Assembly (NCBI GenBank): GCA_023228765.1
Contig: JALOAM010000005.1
Location: forward strand, 1 to 44,394
Direction of reading: 5' to 3'
DNA: 44,394 bases
Origin: Dehalococcoidia bacterium
GTDB taxonomy: Bacteria > Chloroflexota > Dehalococcoidia > UBA2979
Positions within the stretch are counted from its first letter, which is position 1; each line of letters begins with the position of its first letter. The position numbers and the translations under genes are program-made. Below the pieces are notes generated by a model. It was not told the DNA's origin. It made no database searches and saw only the letters and a list, made by a program, of their open reading frames with translations. Shown here one piece after another: positions 31,664 through 41,225 of the stretch.

Positions 31664-32928
31664 CAGGCTCCCCCAAAGAAGCGCGACACCTCTTCGATGG
31701 CGACCGCCAGGCGATCGACTTCCTCCGTGGTGTTGTAGATGTAGAAGGAGGCGCGCGCCGTCGCCGGGACGGTGAGCGCGGCCATCACCGGCTGCGCGCA
31801 GTGGTGGCCCGTGCGCACCGCTACGCCGTGCGTGTCCAGCACCTGCCCCACGTCGTGCGGGTGGACATCCTCCAGTTCGAAGGAAATCACGCCACCACGG
31901 TCCTCGGCGTTCGGAGGGCCGAAGATGCTGACGCCGGGCACGTCGCCAAGGCGGCGGAGTGCGTAGTCGGTCAGTTCCAGCTCGTGCGCGCGGACGGCGT
32001 CCATCCCCAGGGCGCTGAGGTAGTCGACGGCTGCGCCGAAGCCGATCGCGCCGCCGACGTTGGGCGTGCCTGCCTCGAACTTCGCGGGGACGTCCGCCCA
32101 GGTGGAACGCTCCATGGTGACGGTGAGGATCATGTCGCCGCCGCCCATGAACGGGTCCATCGCATCCAGGTGCTCGTAGCGGGCCCAGAGGGCGCCCATG
32201 CCCGTCGGGCCGAGCATCTTGTGCGCGGAGAACGCGAGGAAGTCGATGTCCAGCGCCTGCACGTCCACGGGCAGGTGCGGCACGGACTGCGCGCCGTCCA
32301 CCAGCACCTTCGCGCCGTGCTCCTTCGCCTGCGCGATGAGCACCTCCAGCGGCACGATCGTGCCGAGGGCGTTCGACATCGCGGTGATCGAAAGTAGGCG
32401 CGTCTTTGGGCCAATGAGCTGCCGCGCGGCCTCGAGGTCCAGCGTCCCGTCTGGGAGCATCGGGATGTACTTCAGGACGATGCCGCGCTCGTCGCGGAGC
32501 ATCTGCCACGGGACGATGTTGGAGTGGTGCTCGATCTCGGAGATCACCACCTCGTCGCCGGCCTGCAGGAACTTCCGTCCCCACCCGTGCGCGACGAGGT
32601 TGATCGACTCGGTGGTGTTCCGGGTGAAGACGACCTCCTCCGGCCGCCGAGCGTTGACGAAGCGCGCGACCTTGCGCCGCGACTCCTCGTACAGGTCGGT
32701 AGCCTCCACCGAGAGCGTGTGTACGCCGCGATGGATGTTCGCGTTGTGGTCGCGGTAAAAGCGCGTCATCTCCGCCAGCACCTGCACGGGACGCTGGCTG
32801 GTGGCCGCGTTGTCCAGGTAGACCAGCGGCTTCGTCCCGATATCTCGCTTGAGGATCGGGAAGTCGCGCCGGATCCGCTCGATGTCGAACGGCAGGCGGG
32901 TCACTTCGTCGGGCGTGGTGATCGTCAC
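31663..32928 (-). CDS. sufS: Cysteine desulfurase SufS
   Basis: The 421-residue type II cysteine desulfurase has the PLP-binding lysine in SAHKMLGPTGMG and the catalytic cysteine in VRTGHHCAQPVM. The N-terminal VYLDNAATSQRPVQVL and GVHTLSVEAT are also typical. It frees sulfur from cysteine and hands it to SufU. It sits in order with the Rieske gene upstream (13 bp) and sufU downstream (overlap). Confidence 0.95.
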   Translation of the reverse strand: MTITTPDEVTRLPFDIERIRRDFPILKRDIGTKPLVYLDNAATSQRPVQVLAEMTRFYRDHNANIHRGVHTLSVEATDLYEESRRKVARFVNARRPEEVVFTRNTTESINLVAHGWGRKFLQAGDEVVISEIEHHSNIVPWQMLRDERGIVLKYIPMLPDGTLDLEAARQLIGPKTRLLSITAMSNALGTIVPLEVLIAQAKEHGAKVLVDGAQSVPHLPVDVQALDIDFLAFSAHKMLGPTGMGALWARYEHLDAMDPFMGGGDMILTVTMERSTWADVPAKFEAGTPNVGGAIGFGAAVDYLSALGMDAVRAHELELTDYALRRLGDVPGVSIFGPPNAEDRGGVISFELEDVHPHDVGQVLDTHGVAVRTGHHCAQPVMAALTVPATARASFYIYNTTEEVDRLAVAIEEVSRFFGGA

Positions 32929-32941
32929 GTCGATCCCGTCC

Positions 32942-33286
32942 CTACTCGTCGTCTTCGCCGGAGCACGCCACGTAGACCTCGTCGCCGTCGACGAACACGC
33001 GGTAGGCGTTCACGCTCTTCACGGCCGGCAGGGAGAGCACCTTGCCGGTCTTCGCATCAAAGGCCGCTCCGTGGCGAGGGCAGATGATCCGCCCTCGGCG
33101 AAGGGTGCCCTCGCCCAGCGGCCCACCGTCGTGGGTACAAATGTTGTCGATGGCGTAGAACTCGCCGTCGATGTTGCTGAGGGCGAGTGACCGCTCTCCA
33201 CACTCCACCACGCGCACCTCGCCCTCGGGGACGTCGGCTGTCGTGGCAACTCGTTCGCGGCTCACTCGCACCTCATTGCTATCCAT
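32942..33286 (-). CDS. Rieske-type ferredoxin in the suf operon
   Basis: The 114-residue protein has an intact [2Fe-2S] Rieske site: C50-T-H52 (CTHDGGPL) and C69-x2-H72 (CPRHGAAFD), with 16 residues between. It is soluble, lacks the disulfide cysteines, and matches the small bacterial Rieske ferredoxin family (oxygenase-ferredoxin type). Being inside the suf operon suggests an electron-supply role in Fe-S assembly, an inference from position. It contrasts with the ligand-less Rieske-like protein at 30031. Confidence 0.92.
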   Translation of the reverse strand: MDSNEVRVSRERVATTADVPEGEVRVVECGERSLALSNIDGEFYAIDNICTHDGGPLGEGTLRRGRIICPRHGAAFDAKTGKVLSLPAVKSVNAYRVFVDGDEVYVACSGEDDE

Positions 33287-33308
33287 GCGGACCGAAGGAG
33301 GCCGCCCA

Positions 33309-34547
33309 CTAGATGTGGGCGACCGCCAGCTTCTCTTCCACCTCGGTGGCGACTTCCTCGCGGAACGCCTCGTCGCCCACGTCCGCCAGGACGGAGTTGA
33401 AGAACCCGGCCACCAGCAGCTTCATCGCCTGCCGGCGGTCCAGCCCGCGGCTCTGGAGGTAGAAGAACGCCTCCTGGTCCACCGGGCCCACCGTGGCGCC
33501 GTGGCCACAGCGGATCACGTCGTTCGTGAGGATCTCCAGCACGGGGTCGGAGTCCGCCTTCGCGTGGCGGGAGAGCAGCAGGTTGCGGTTCTCCTGCTCG
33601 GCAGCCGCACCCAGGCCGGTCTCCTCCACGCGCGTGACGCCGTAGTAGATCGACCGCGAGGCGCCCGCGAGCGCCGTCTTGATCTGCACGTCGCTCTGCG
33701 TCTTGGGGCCCACGTGGTCCTGCAGCGTCACGAAGTCGAAGTGCTGGTCCCCGTCGCCGAGGGCGACGCCGCGGATGCGCGCCTGCGAGCCCTCACCTTC
33801 GAGGATGCCCTCCACGAACTGCTTCACCACCGCGCCGCCGATGGCGAGCGTCGCGATGCGGACGTCCGCGCCGCGCTCCGTCTTCGCGCGGATCGTGCTG
33901 AAGTCGCGGGTCGCGAGGCCCCAGTCCACGTCGAACACAAGGTTCACGTGCGAGTCAGCACCCGCGAACACCTCCACGACCTGGGAGGCGAGGAGGTCGG
34001 CCGCCGCACCCGAGAGCGAGCGCATCTGCACCGTGACCTCCGAGGCAGCCTCGGCGACCACGAGCATGCGCGGGAAGACCGCCCCCTGGTTCGCCTCGCC
34101 GTCCGGGACGTCGATCGTCACGCTCACGGCCTCGGCGAACGCCTGGCCGCGCGGGACGTAGACGAAGATGCCGCCGGCCCACTGTGCGGCGTTGGCGGCG
34201 ACGAACTTGCCCTCCGTCGCCGGCACCAGCGAGCCGAGGTGCGCCTCCACGATCGGGCCGAGCGTGGCGTCGGCAGCGGCCTCGGCGAGCGGACCCGCGA
34301 AGCCGCCCTGCGGCGCGGCGCCGATGACGGACGGCACGGCCGAGGCCGGCGCGTAGCCGTCGATCACGAGCTTGGAGACGTCCGTGTACTTCCACGGGCG
34401 CAGCATGGTCGTCGGCATCGGCAGCGCCGCGAAGGCACGGGACGCCTCGGCCCGCTGTTCGGTGAGCCAGCCCGGCTCACCGCGGCCCTGCGAGGCGGCG
34501 ACGACCGCGGCTTCGCCGTAGGCGGGAGACAGGGTTGCGTCGGCCAT
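33309..34547 (-). CDS. sufD: SUF scaffold subunit SufD
   Basis: The 412-residue SufB/SufD-family protein has the N-terminal EPGWLTEQRAEASRAFAALP and LRPWKYTDVSKL segments and the right-handed beta-helix core. The C-terminal ILTNDVIRCGHGATVGPVD and LQSRGLDRRQAMKLLVAGF follow. With SufB and SufC it forms the scaffold. Its start is one base into the sufB stop (overlap at 34547). Confidence 0.95.
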   Translation of the reverse strand: MADATLSPAYGEAAVVAASQGRGEPGWLTEQRAEASRAFAALPMPTTMLRPWKYTDVSKLVIDGYAPASAVPSVIGAAPQGGFAGPLAEAAADATLGPIVEAHLGSLVPATEGKFVAANAAQWAGGIFVYVPRGQAFAEAVSVTIDVPDGEANQGAVFPRMLVVAEAASEVTVQMRSLSGAAADLLASQVVEVFAGADSHVNLVFDVDWGLATRDFSTIRAKTERGADVRIATLAIGGAVVKQFVEGILEGEGSQARIRGVALGDGDQHFDFVTLQDHVGPKTQSDVQIKTALAGASRSIYYGVTRVEETGLGAAAEQENRNLLLSRHAKADSDPVLEILTNDVIRCGHGATVGPVDQEAFFYLQSRGLDRRQAMKLLVAGFFNSVLADVGDEAFREEVATEVEEKLAVAHI

Positions 34548-35959
34548 TAACCCACCGACCCTTCCATCTGGAGCTCGATCAGGCGGTTCAGCTCGATCGC
34601 GTACTCCATCGGGAGTTCCTTCACGATCGGCTCGACGAAGCCGTTGACCACCATCTTCGCCGCGGACTCCTCGTCGATGCCGCGCGACATCAGGTAGAAG
34701 AGCTGGTCCTCGCCGAGCTTGGAGACCGAGGCCTCGTGCCCGATGTTCACCCGCTCCTCGCCGATCTCCATCGTCGGGTAGGTGTCGGACCGCGACTTCT
34801 CGTCCAGCAGCAGCGCGTCACAGCGGACGGTGCTGGAGGAGCCCTCGGCGCCCTCGTGCACCTTCAGCAGGCCGCGGTAGGAGGTGCGGCCGTTGCCGCG
34901 GGAGACGGACTTGGACACCACGGCGGAGGTGGTGTTCGGGGCCACGTGGACCACCTTGCCACCCGCGTCCTGGTGCTGGCCGTCGCCCGCGAACGCCAGC
35001 GAGAGGATCTCGCCGTGCGCGCGCTCGCCCATCAGGTAGACGGACGGGTACTTCATCGTGAGCATCGAGCCGATGTTGCCGTCCACCCATTCCATGACGG
35101 CGTCCTCGTAGGCGTAGGCGCGCTTCGTCACCAGGTTGTAGACGTTGTTCGACCAGTTCTGGATCGTCGAGTAGCGGACGCGCGCGCCCTTCTTCACGAT
35201 GATCTCCACCACGGCGGAGTGCAGCGAGGCGCTCGAGTAGATCGGCGCCGTGCAGCCCTCCACGTAGTGAACGTACGAACCCTCGTCAGCGATGATCAGG
35301 GTGCGCTCGAACTGGCCCATGTTCTCCGTGTTGATGCGGAAGTAGGCCTGTAGCGGGATGTCCACCTTCACGCCCTTCGGCACGTAGATGAACGACCCGC
35401 CGGACCACACGGCGGAGTTCAGCGCGGCGTACTTGTTGTCGCCGGCCGGCACCAGCGTGCCGAAGTACTCCTGGACGAGTTCGGGGTACTCCGCGAGTCC
35501 CTGGTCCATACCCAGGAACACCACGCCCTGCTCTTCCAGGTCCTTGCGGATGTTGTGGTAGACGACCTCGGAGTCGTACTGCGCGCCCGCGCCGGCGAGG
35601 AACTGCTTCTCCGCCTCCGGGATGCCCAGCTTGTCGAAGGTGTCCTTGATGTACTCCGGGACGTCATCCCAGTCCGTGGAGTTCTTGTCGGACGCCCGCA
35701 CGTAGTAGTGGATGTCGTCGAAGTCGATCGCGTTGAGCTTCTCCGGCGAACCGGCCCACTGAGGGTTCTCGAGACGCAGGAACGTCTCGTATGCCTCGAG
35801 CCGCTGCTCCAGCATCCATTCCGGCTCGTCCTTCATGGCGGACATCTGCCGGATCTTCTCTTCGTTCAGGCCCTTCTCGGCGATGAACAGGGGCTGCTCC
35901 GTGTCGTGGAAGCCCCACTGGTAGTCGCCGACCAGGTTCTCTGGCTGCGTAGTGGTCAT
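34547..35959 (-). CDS. sufB: SUF scaffold subunit SufB
   Basis: This 470-residue protein has the SufB-type start DYQWGFHDTEQPLFIAEKGL, the central beta-helix (SFIYVPKGVKVDIPLQAYFR, YVHYVEGCTAPIYS) and the C-terminal NIGHEASVSKLGEDQLFYL. C-terminal SRGIDEESAAKMVVNGF mirrors SufD. The core cysteine in VEGCTAP is the conserved SufB residue for persulfide transfer. It overlaps sufC by one base. Confidence 0.96.
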   Translation of the reverse strand: MTTTQPENLVGDYQWGFHDTEQPLFIAEKGLNEEKIRQMSAMKDEPEWMLEQRLEAYETFLRLENPQWAGSPEKLNAIDFDDIHYYVRASDKNSTDWDDVPEYIKDTFDKLGIPEAEKQFLAGAGAQYDSEVVYHNIRKDLEEQGVVFLGMDQGLAEYPELVQEYFGTLVPAGDNKYAALNSAVWSGGSFIYVPKGVKVDIPLQAYFRINTENMGQFERTLIIADEGSYVHYVEGCTAPIYSSASLHSAVVEIIVKKGARVRYSTIQNWSNNVYNLVTKRAYAYEDAVMEWVDGNIGSMLTMKYPSVYLMGERAHGEILSLAFAGDGQHQDAGGKVVHVAPNTTSAVVSKSVSRGNGRTSYRGLLKVHEGAEGSSSTVRCDALLLDEKSRSDTYPTMEIGEERVNIGHEASVSKLGEDQLFYLMSRGIDEESAAKMVVNGFVEPIVKELPMEYAIELNRLIELQMEGSVG

Positions 35960-36738
35960 TAGGCCGTGGCCCCTTCCAGCAGACCCAGTTCCTTCAGGAT
36001 CGGGTCGTAGCCGTTCGCCTCGATCTCCTTCGCGAGAGAGGCGTCACCGGACTTCACGATCTTGCCCTTCACCAGGATGTGGACCCGGTCCGGGGTGATG
36101 TAGTTCAGGATGCGCTCGTAGTGCGTGATGATCAGGATGCCCATGTCGGAGGTCTTCAGGGCGTTCACGCCCTCCGCCACGGTCCGCAGCGCGTCCACGT
36201 CCAGGCCGGAGTCGGTCTCGTCGAGGATCGCGAGGTCGGGCTTGAGCATCCCCATCTGCAGGATCTCGGCGCGCTTCTTCTCGCCGCCGGAGAAGCCCTC
36301 GTTCACGTAGCGGCGGGCCATCTCCTCGCTCATCTTGAGGCGGCCCAGGGTGGCGCGGAGCTCTTCGAGGAACTCACGGGCCGGCATCTCGTCGCCGCGG
36401 CGCGCCTTCAGCGCCTCGCGGAGCAGGTTGACCATGGTGACGCCGGGGATCGGCGTGGGGTACTGGAAGGAGAGGAACACGCCCTTGCGCGCGCGCTCGT
36501 CCGCGGCGGCGGCGGTGATGTCCTCGCCCTTCAGGAACACCTGGCCCTCGTCCACCACGTAGGTGGGGCTGCCCGCGATGGTGCTCGCCATCGTGCTCTT
36601 GCCGGAGCCGTTCGGGCCCATGACCGCATGGATCTCGCCCGGAGCGATCTCCAGGTCGATCCCGTGCAGGATCTGGATCTCGGGCTTGTCGGCGATGCTC
36701 GCCTTCAGCCCCTTCAGTCGAAGGATCGGTTCGGTCAT
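35959..36738 (-). CDS. sufC: SUF ATPase SufC
   Basis: The 259-residue ABC-type ATPase has Walker A GPNGSGKST, signature GFSGGEKKRAEILQM and Walker B DLAILDETDSGLDVD. It powers opening of the SufB-SufD scaffold and is soluble. Start ATG overlaps the sufR stop (ATGA). Confidence 0.96.
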   Translation of the reverse strand: MTEPILRLKGLKASIADKPEIQILHGIDLEIAPGEIHAVMGPNGSGKSTMASTIAGSPTYVVDEGQVFLKGEDITAAAADERARKGVFLSFQYPTPIPGVTMVNLLREALKARRGDEMPAREFLEELRATLGRLKMSEEMARRYVNEGFSGGEKKRAEILQMGMLKPDLAILDETDSGLDVDALRTVAEGVNALKTSDMGILIITHYERILNYITPDRVHILVKGKIVKSGDASLAKEIEANGYDPILKELGLLEGATA

Positions 36739-37526
36739 CGCTGGGTCGTCATCCCTTTCTGCACGGTCACCACCGGCAGCAGCCCCGGCATCAGGCCGGC
36801 GCCGCCAATGTTGGTCTCAGCATTCGTCTCGTCGTCCGCCCCGAATGCCCCGATCTCGATGCTCGTGATCTCGGTGCAGGGCCCCTTGGGCACGACGTAC
36901 TCGCACTGGTGCCCGCCCTCCGCGAGCGTCATCACCTGCTCCACCGGCACACCGATGAGCAGCTCGATCGTGCGACGGTCGGCGGAGCAGCACGCGGCTG
37001 TCTCCATCGCCGTCGAGCGGTAGGGGCACCCGGCGTTCTTCAGCCGGTAGAAGTCCCCGTCATCCTCCACCTCGCGGAGGATGCCCTCCTCCGCCAGCGC
37101 GTCCAGCACCTGCTGCACACGCTCTTCGAGGTGGGGCGAGGTCACCTTCGCGCGGTGCTCGTCCGCGACGGACTCCGCCACGTGCTCGAACACCCGCTCG
37201 AGGATCTCGTGGCCGCTCTGGCCCTGGACGTCCTCCGGCGTCAGGTTCACCAACGCCGGCGACAGCCGGGAGAGCAGCCGCTGGTAATGCGCGGCCGCCC
37301 GCTCCTCCTCGCCCGCCTCGCTCAGCGCGTAGCGGATGATCGGACGCCCTCGCGGGATGCGCTCCAGGCGCGTCCCCACGAGCCCGTCCCCCTCGAGGAG
37401 GTCGAGGTGCCGCCGGACCGAGGAATCCGAGACGCCAATGGCCTCCGCGAGGTCCGCGACGGAGCACTCACCCCGCTCGTAGAGCAGGCGGAGCACTTCG
37501 TCTCGGGTGCGTTCGATGGTGGCCAT
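36735..37526 (-). CDS. sufR: SufR-like iron-sulfur transcriptional repressor
   Basis: This 263-residue regulator has an N-terminal winged helix (VLRLLYERGECSVADLAEAI, SDSSVRRHLDLL). The C-terminal cysteine set is C167, C179, C180, C208 and C217 (AGCPYRSTAMETAACC and GHQCEYVVPKGPC) and can bind a [4Fe-4S] or [2Fe-2S] cluster. It is expected to repress the downstream suf genes when the cluster is present. It is the first gene of the operon and overlaps sufC. The promoter lies just upstream at 37554-37582. Confidence 0.92.
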   Translation of the reverse strand: MATIERTRDEVLRLLYERGECSVADLAEAIGVSDSSVRRHLDLLEGDGLVGTRLERIPRGRPIIRYALSEAGEEERAAAHYQRLLSRLSPALVNLTPEDVQGQSGHEILERVFEHVAESVADEHRAKVTSPHLEERVQQVLDALAEEGILREVEDDGDFYRLKNAGCPYRSTAMETAACCSADRRTIELLIGVPVEQVMTLAEGGHQCEYVVPKGPCTEITSIEIGAFGADDETNAETNIGGAGLMPGLLPVVTVQKGMTTQR

Positions 37527-37553
37527 GACAGAGAGTCCCCGTTCCGCTCACCC

Positions 37554-37582
37554 ATCGTAGGCAAGGCCCGCGGGACGGTCAA
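37554..37582 (-). promoter_or_regulatory. suf operon promoter
   Basis: Minus strand TTGACC (37582-37577), 17-bp spacer, TACGAT (37559-37554), 28 bp before the sufR ATG. An A-rich tract (AAAATGCAAAAAACG) lies directly upstream of the -35. AACGTT overlaps the -35 boundary; I did not find the cyanobacterial SufR site CAAC-N6-GTTG. Confidence 0.75.
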
Positions 37583-37687
37583 CGTTTTTTGCATTTTATT
37601 GCGGATAAACATGGAAAGTATGTCTCTGCTCAGACTGAGGCTTAGGTCGGGCTAAGTGGCACAGCCCCGTTTCCCCCGATTTCCGGG

Positions 37688-37817
37688 TTCTGACTCCCCT
37701 CTCCCGGTTCCGAGAGAGGCCGGGGTGAGGGTCGCTGCGGCACGTACACGCTCGGCCTCGCGCAGAGCAGATCCGGACGGCCCTCACCCCAACCCTCTCC
37801 CGGAACCGGGAGAGGGA
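37688..37817. repeat. REPIN-like paired palindrome element, copy A
   Basis: This unit of about 130 bp begins TTCTGACTCCCCTCTCCCGG and ends in CCCTCTCCCGG followed by AACCGGGAGAGGGA. Two palindromes lie in inverted orientation around a core of about 55 bp (GTCGCTGCGGCACG and AGCAGATCCGGA are conserved with copy B at 43974). Confidence 0.85.
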
Positions 37818-37881
37818 GCCGGAGGCGGAGGCAGAGGCGGAGGGGAGAGTGATGGCGGGACGCGGGACATCACCAGGTGAT

Positions 37882-37911
37882 TTGTCCCGCTCACCCTGCC
37901 CCGTCTACGAT
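37882..37911 (+). promoter_or_regulatory. Promoter for the maoC-mutase genes
   Basis: TTGTCC, 18-bp spacer, TACGAT, about 57 bp before the MaoC ATG. Confidence 0.6.
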
Positions 37912-37967
37912 GCGCCCGCGCGCACAACCTCGGGGGAGGTTGGCGCGACCGGACTTGGGGGGAACGT

Positions 37968-38390
37968 ATGGCCGACGACGTGCAGGGCCTCACCGTGGGG
38001 TCGACCGCGAGCTACACCTCGACCGTGACGCAGGAGGGCATCGACACCTTCGCGCAGGTCACGGGGGACACCAATCCGCTGCACTCCAACGCGGAGTACG
38101 CCGCTCGGACGCGGTTCAAGCAGCCGATCGCGCACGGCATGTTCGGCGCCGGCCTCATCTCCGCCGCCATCGGTACCCGCCTCCAGCCGGACGCGGTCTG
38201 CATCTACCTGGCGCAGAACCTGCAGTTCCGCGCCCCCGTGGCCGCCGGCGACGAGATCACCGCGACCGTCACGGTCACGAAGGTGGACCCGGAGCGCTCC
38301 CGCGTCTCGCTCGATACAGTGGTGACGAAGCAAGATGGCACCGAGGTCATCCGCGGTGACGCGCTCGTGATGGTGGAGGCGCTCGGCTAA
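37968..38390 (+). CDS. MaoC-like (R)-enoyl-CoA hydratase
   Basis: The 140-residue hot-dog-fold protein has the hydratase 2 motif FAQVTGDTNPLH with the catalytic Asp and His, followed by AHGMFGAGLISAAIGT. This is typical of PhaJ/MaoC proteins that hydrate enoyl-CoA to (R)-3-hydroxyacyl-CoA. Next to a FabG/PhaB-type reductase and an acyl-CoA mutase it fits fatty-acid, branched-chain or polyhydroxyalkanoate metabolism. GGGGGAAC precedes the ATG. Confidence 0.9.
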   Translation: MADDVQGLTVGSTASYTSTVTQEGIDTFAQVTGDTNPLHSNAEYAARTRFKQPIAHGMFGAGLISAAIGTRLQPDAVCIYLAQNLQFRAPVAAGDEITATVTVTKVDPERSRVSLDTVVTKQDGTEVIRGDALVMVEALG

Positions 38391-38475
38391 CGGAGCCGGG
38401 CTAGCGCCCTCGCCCCCGGCCGCACCGACCCGATCGCCCTCGAGCCGGACCCACGTCACAGCTGGGACACTCGCC

Positions 38476-40170
<1,695 letters not shown>

Positions 40171-40299
40171 CGCACCTCGGCGCATCCCTCCGGGGCAGCG
40201 GGGGCTGCCTCGACACCGCAGGGGCGCTCCGGCGTGACGTTCGAATGAACACGAGGGCCGTCCGCCACGAAGGATGCCGGCCCGTTCTTGGGAGGACAC

Positions 40300-41049
40300 A
40301 TGGCAGGGGCACTCCAGGGTCAGGTTGCCGTCGTGACCGGCGGCAGCCGCGGGATCGGTCGCGCGTGTGCGATCGCCCTCGCGAACGAGGGCGCGGACGT
40401 CGTCATCAACTACACCTCGAACGAGGACGCCGCGAAGGCGACCGCCGCCGAGTGTGAGCAGGCCGGGGTGAAGACCCTGGTGGTGCAGGCCGACGTCTCG
40501 AAGGCAGAGGACTCCCAGGCGTTGATCAAGGCCGCCGAGGACGCCTTCGGCAAGGTCGACATCCTGATCAACAACGCCGGCATCAACCGCGACAAGACCA
40601 TCCAGCGCATGACCGTGGAGGACTGGGACGCGGTCATCGAGACCGACCTGTCCTCGATCTTCTACCTCACGAACGCAGCCCTGGGCGGGATGCGGGAGCG
40701 CAACTACGGCCGCATCGTGAACATGTCGTCCGTCATCGGCCAGATGGGCAACATCGGCCAGGCGAACTACTCCGCGGCGAAGGCCGGCATGATCGCCTTC
40801 ACCAAGACCGCCGCGAAGGAGCTCGCACGTTTCGGCATCACCGTGAACGCGGTCTGCCCCGGCTTCATCGAGACCGACATGGTCACCGCGCTGTCGGACG
40901 AGATTAAGGAGACGCTGATCAAGGCGATCCCCCTCGGCCGCTTCGGCACCGCCGAGGAAGTCGCGGACACCGTGGTCTTCATCTGCAAGCCCACCGGCGC
41001 CTGGTACACCGGCGCGCAGTTCAGCATGAACGGCGGCCAGTACATGTAG
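40300..41049 (+). CDS. Short-chain 3-oxoacyl reductase (FabG/PhaB-like)
   Basis: The 249-residue SDR has TGGSRGIGRA, NNAG (ILINNAGINRD), the catalytic Ser-Tyr-Lys set (NMSSVIG; YSAAKAG) and a C-terminal GGQYM end. The segment RMTVEDWDAVIETDLSSIF recalls acetoacetyl-CoA reductase PhaB, but FabG cannot be excluded. GGAGGAC lies just before ATG 40300; the in-frame ATG at 40288 is not used. It may reduce 3-oxoacyl-CoA in the same pathway as the MaoC hydratase. Confidence 0.92.
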   Translation: MAGALQGQVAVVTGGSRGIGRACAIALANEGADVVINYTSNEDAAKATAAECEQAGVKTLVVQADVSKAEDSQALIKAAEDAFGKVDILINNAGINRDKTIQRMTVEDWDAVIETDLSSIFYLTNAALGGMRERNYGRIVNMSSVIGQMGNIGQANYSAAKAGMIAFTKTAAKELARFGITVNAVCPGFIETDMVTALSDEIKETLIKAIPLGRFGTAEEVADTVVFICKPTGAWYTGAQFSMNGGQYM

Positions 41050-41151
41050 TTCGGCCCCCTCCGAGGAACCTGACGGAACTCTGCCAGACCTCCGGAGACG
41101 TTGCCGAATCTTCACCGGGCGTCCCCCAGAGGACACCCCAGCAGCCATCCA

Positions 41152-41177
41152 CGAGCCGCCTCCGACGAGGCGGCTCG
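41152..41177 (+). terminator. Stem-loop terminator after the FabG/PhaB gene
   Basis: CGAGCCGCCTC, loop CGAC, GAGGCGGCTCG: an 11-bp perfect stem 103 bp after the stop, followed by TATATTGT, which could also serve as the -10 of the histidine kinase gene. Confidence 0.65.
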
Positions 41178-41225
41178 TATATTGTCTGGCGAGTCCAGCC
41201 TCCCCGACCTACCCCCAGGATCATC

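Larger units (their letters stand above)
37527..37967. other. 441-bp control region: suf promoter, REPIN-like element and maoC promoter
   Basis: This is the only gene-free stretch longer than 300 bp. It holds, left to right, the minus-strand suf promoter (37554-37582), an AT-rich patch (about 37583-37625) that acts like an UP region for that promoter, the paired palindromic element (37688-37817), a purine-rich GGAGGCGGAGGC-type stretch (37817-37850) and the maoC promoter (37882-37911). I see no convincing ORF in it. Confidence 0.7.

Noticed and set aside
37527..37967. A coding gene in the suf/maoC control region
   Set aside because: The few small frames lack ribosome binding sites and overlap promoters and the palindromic element.
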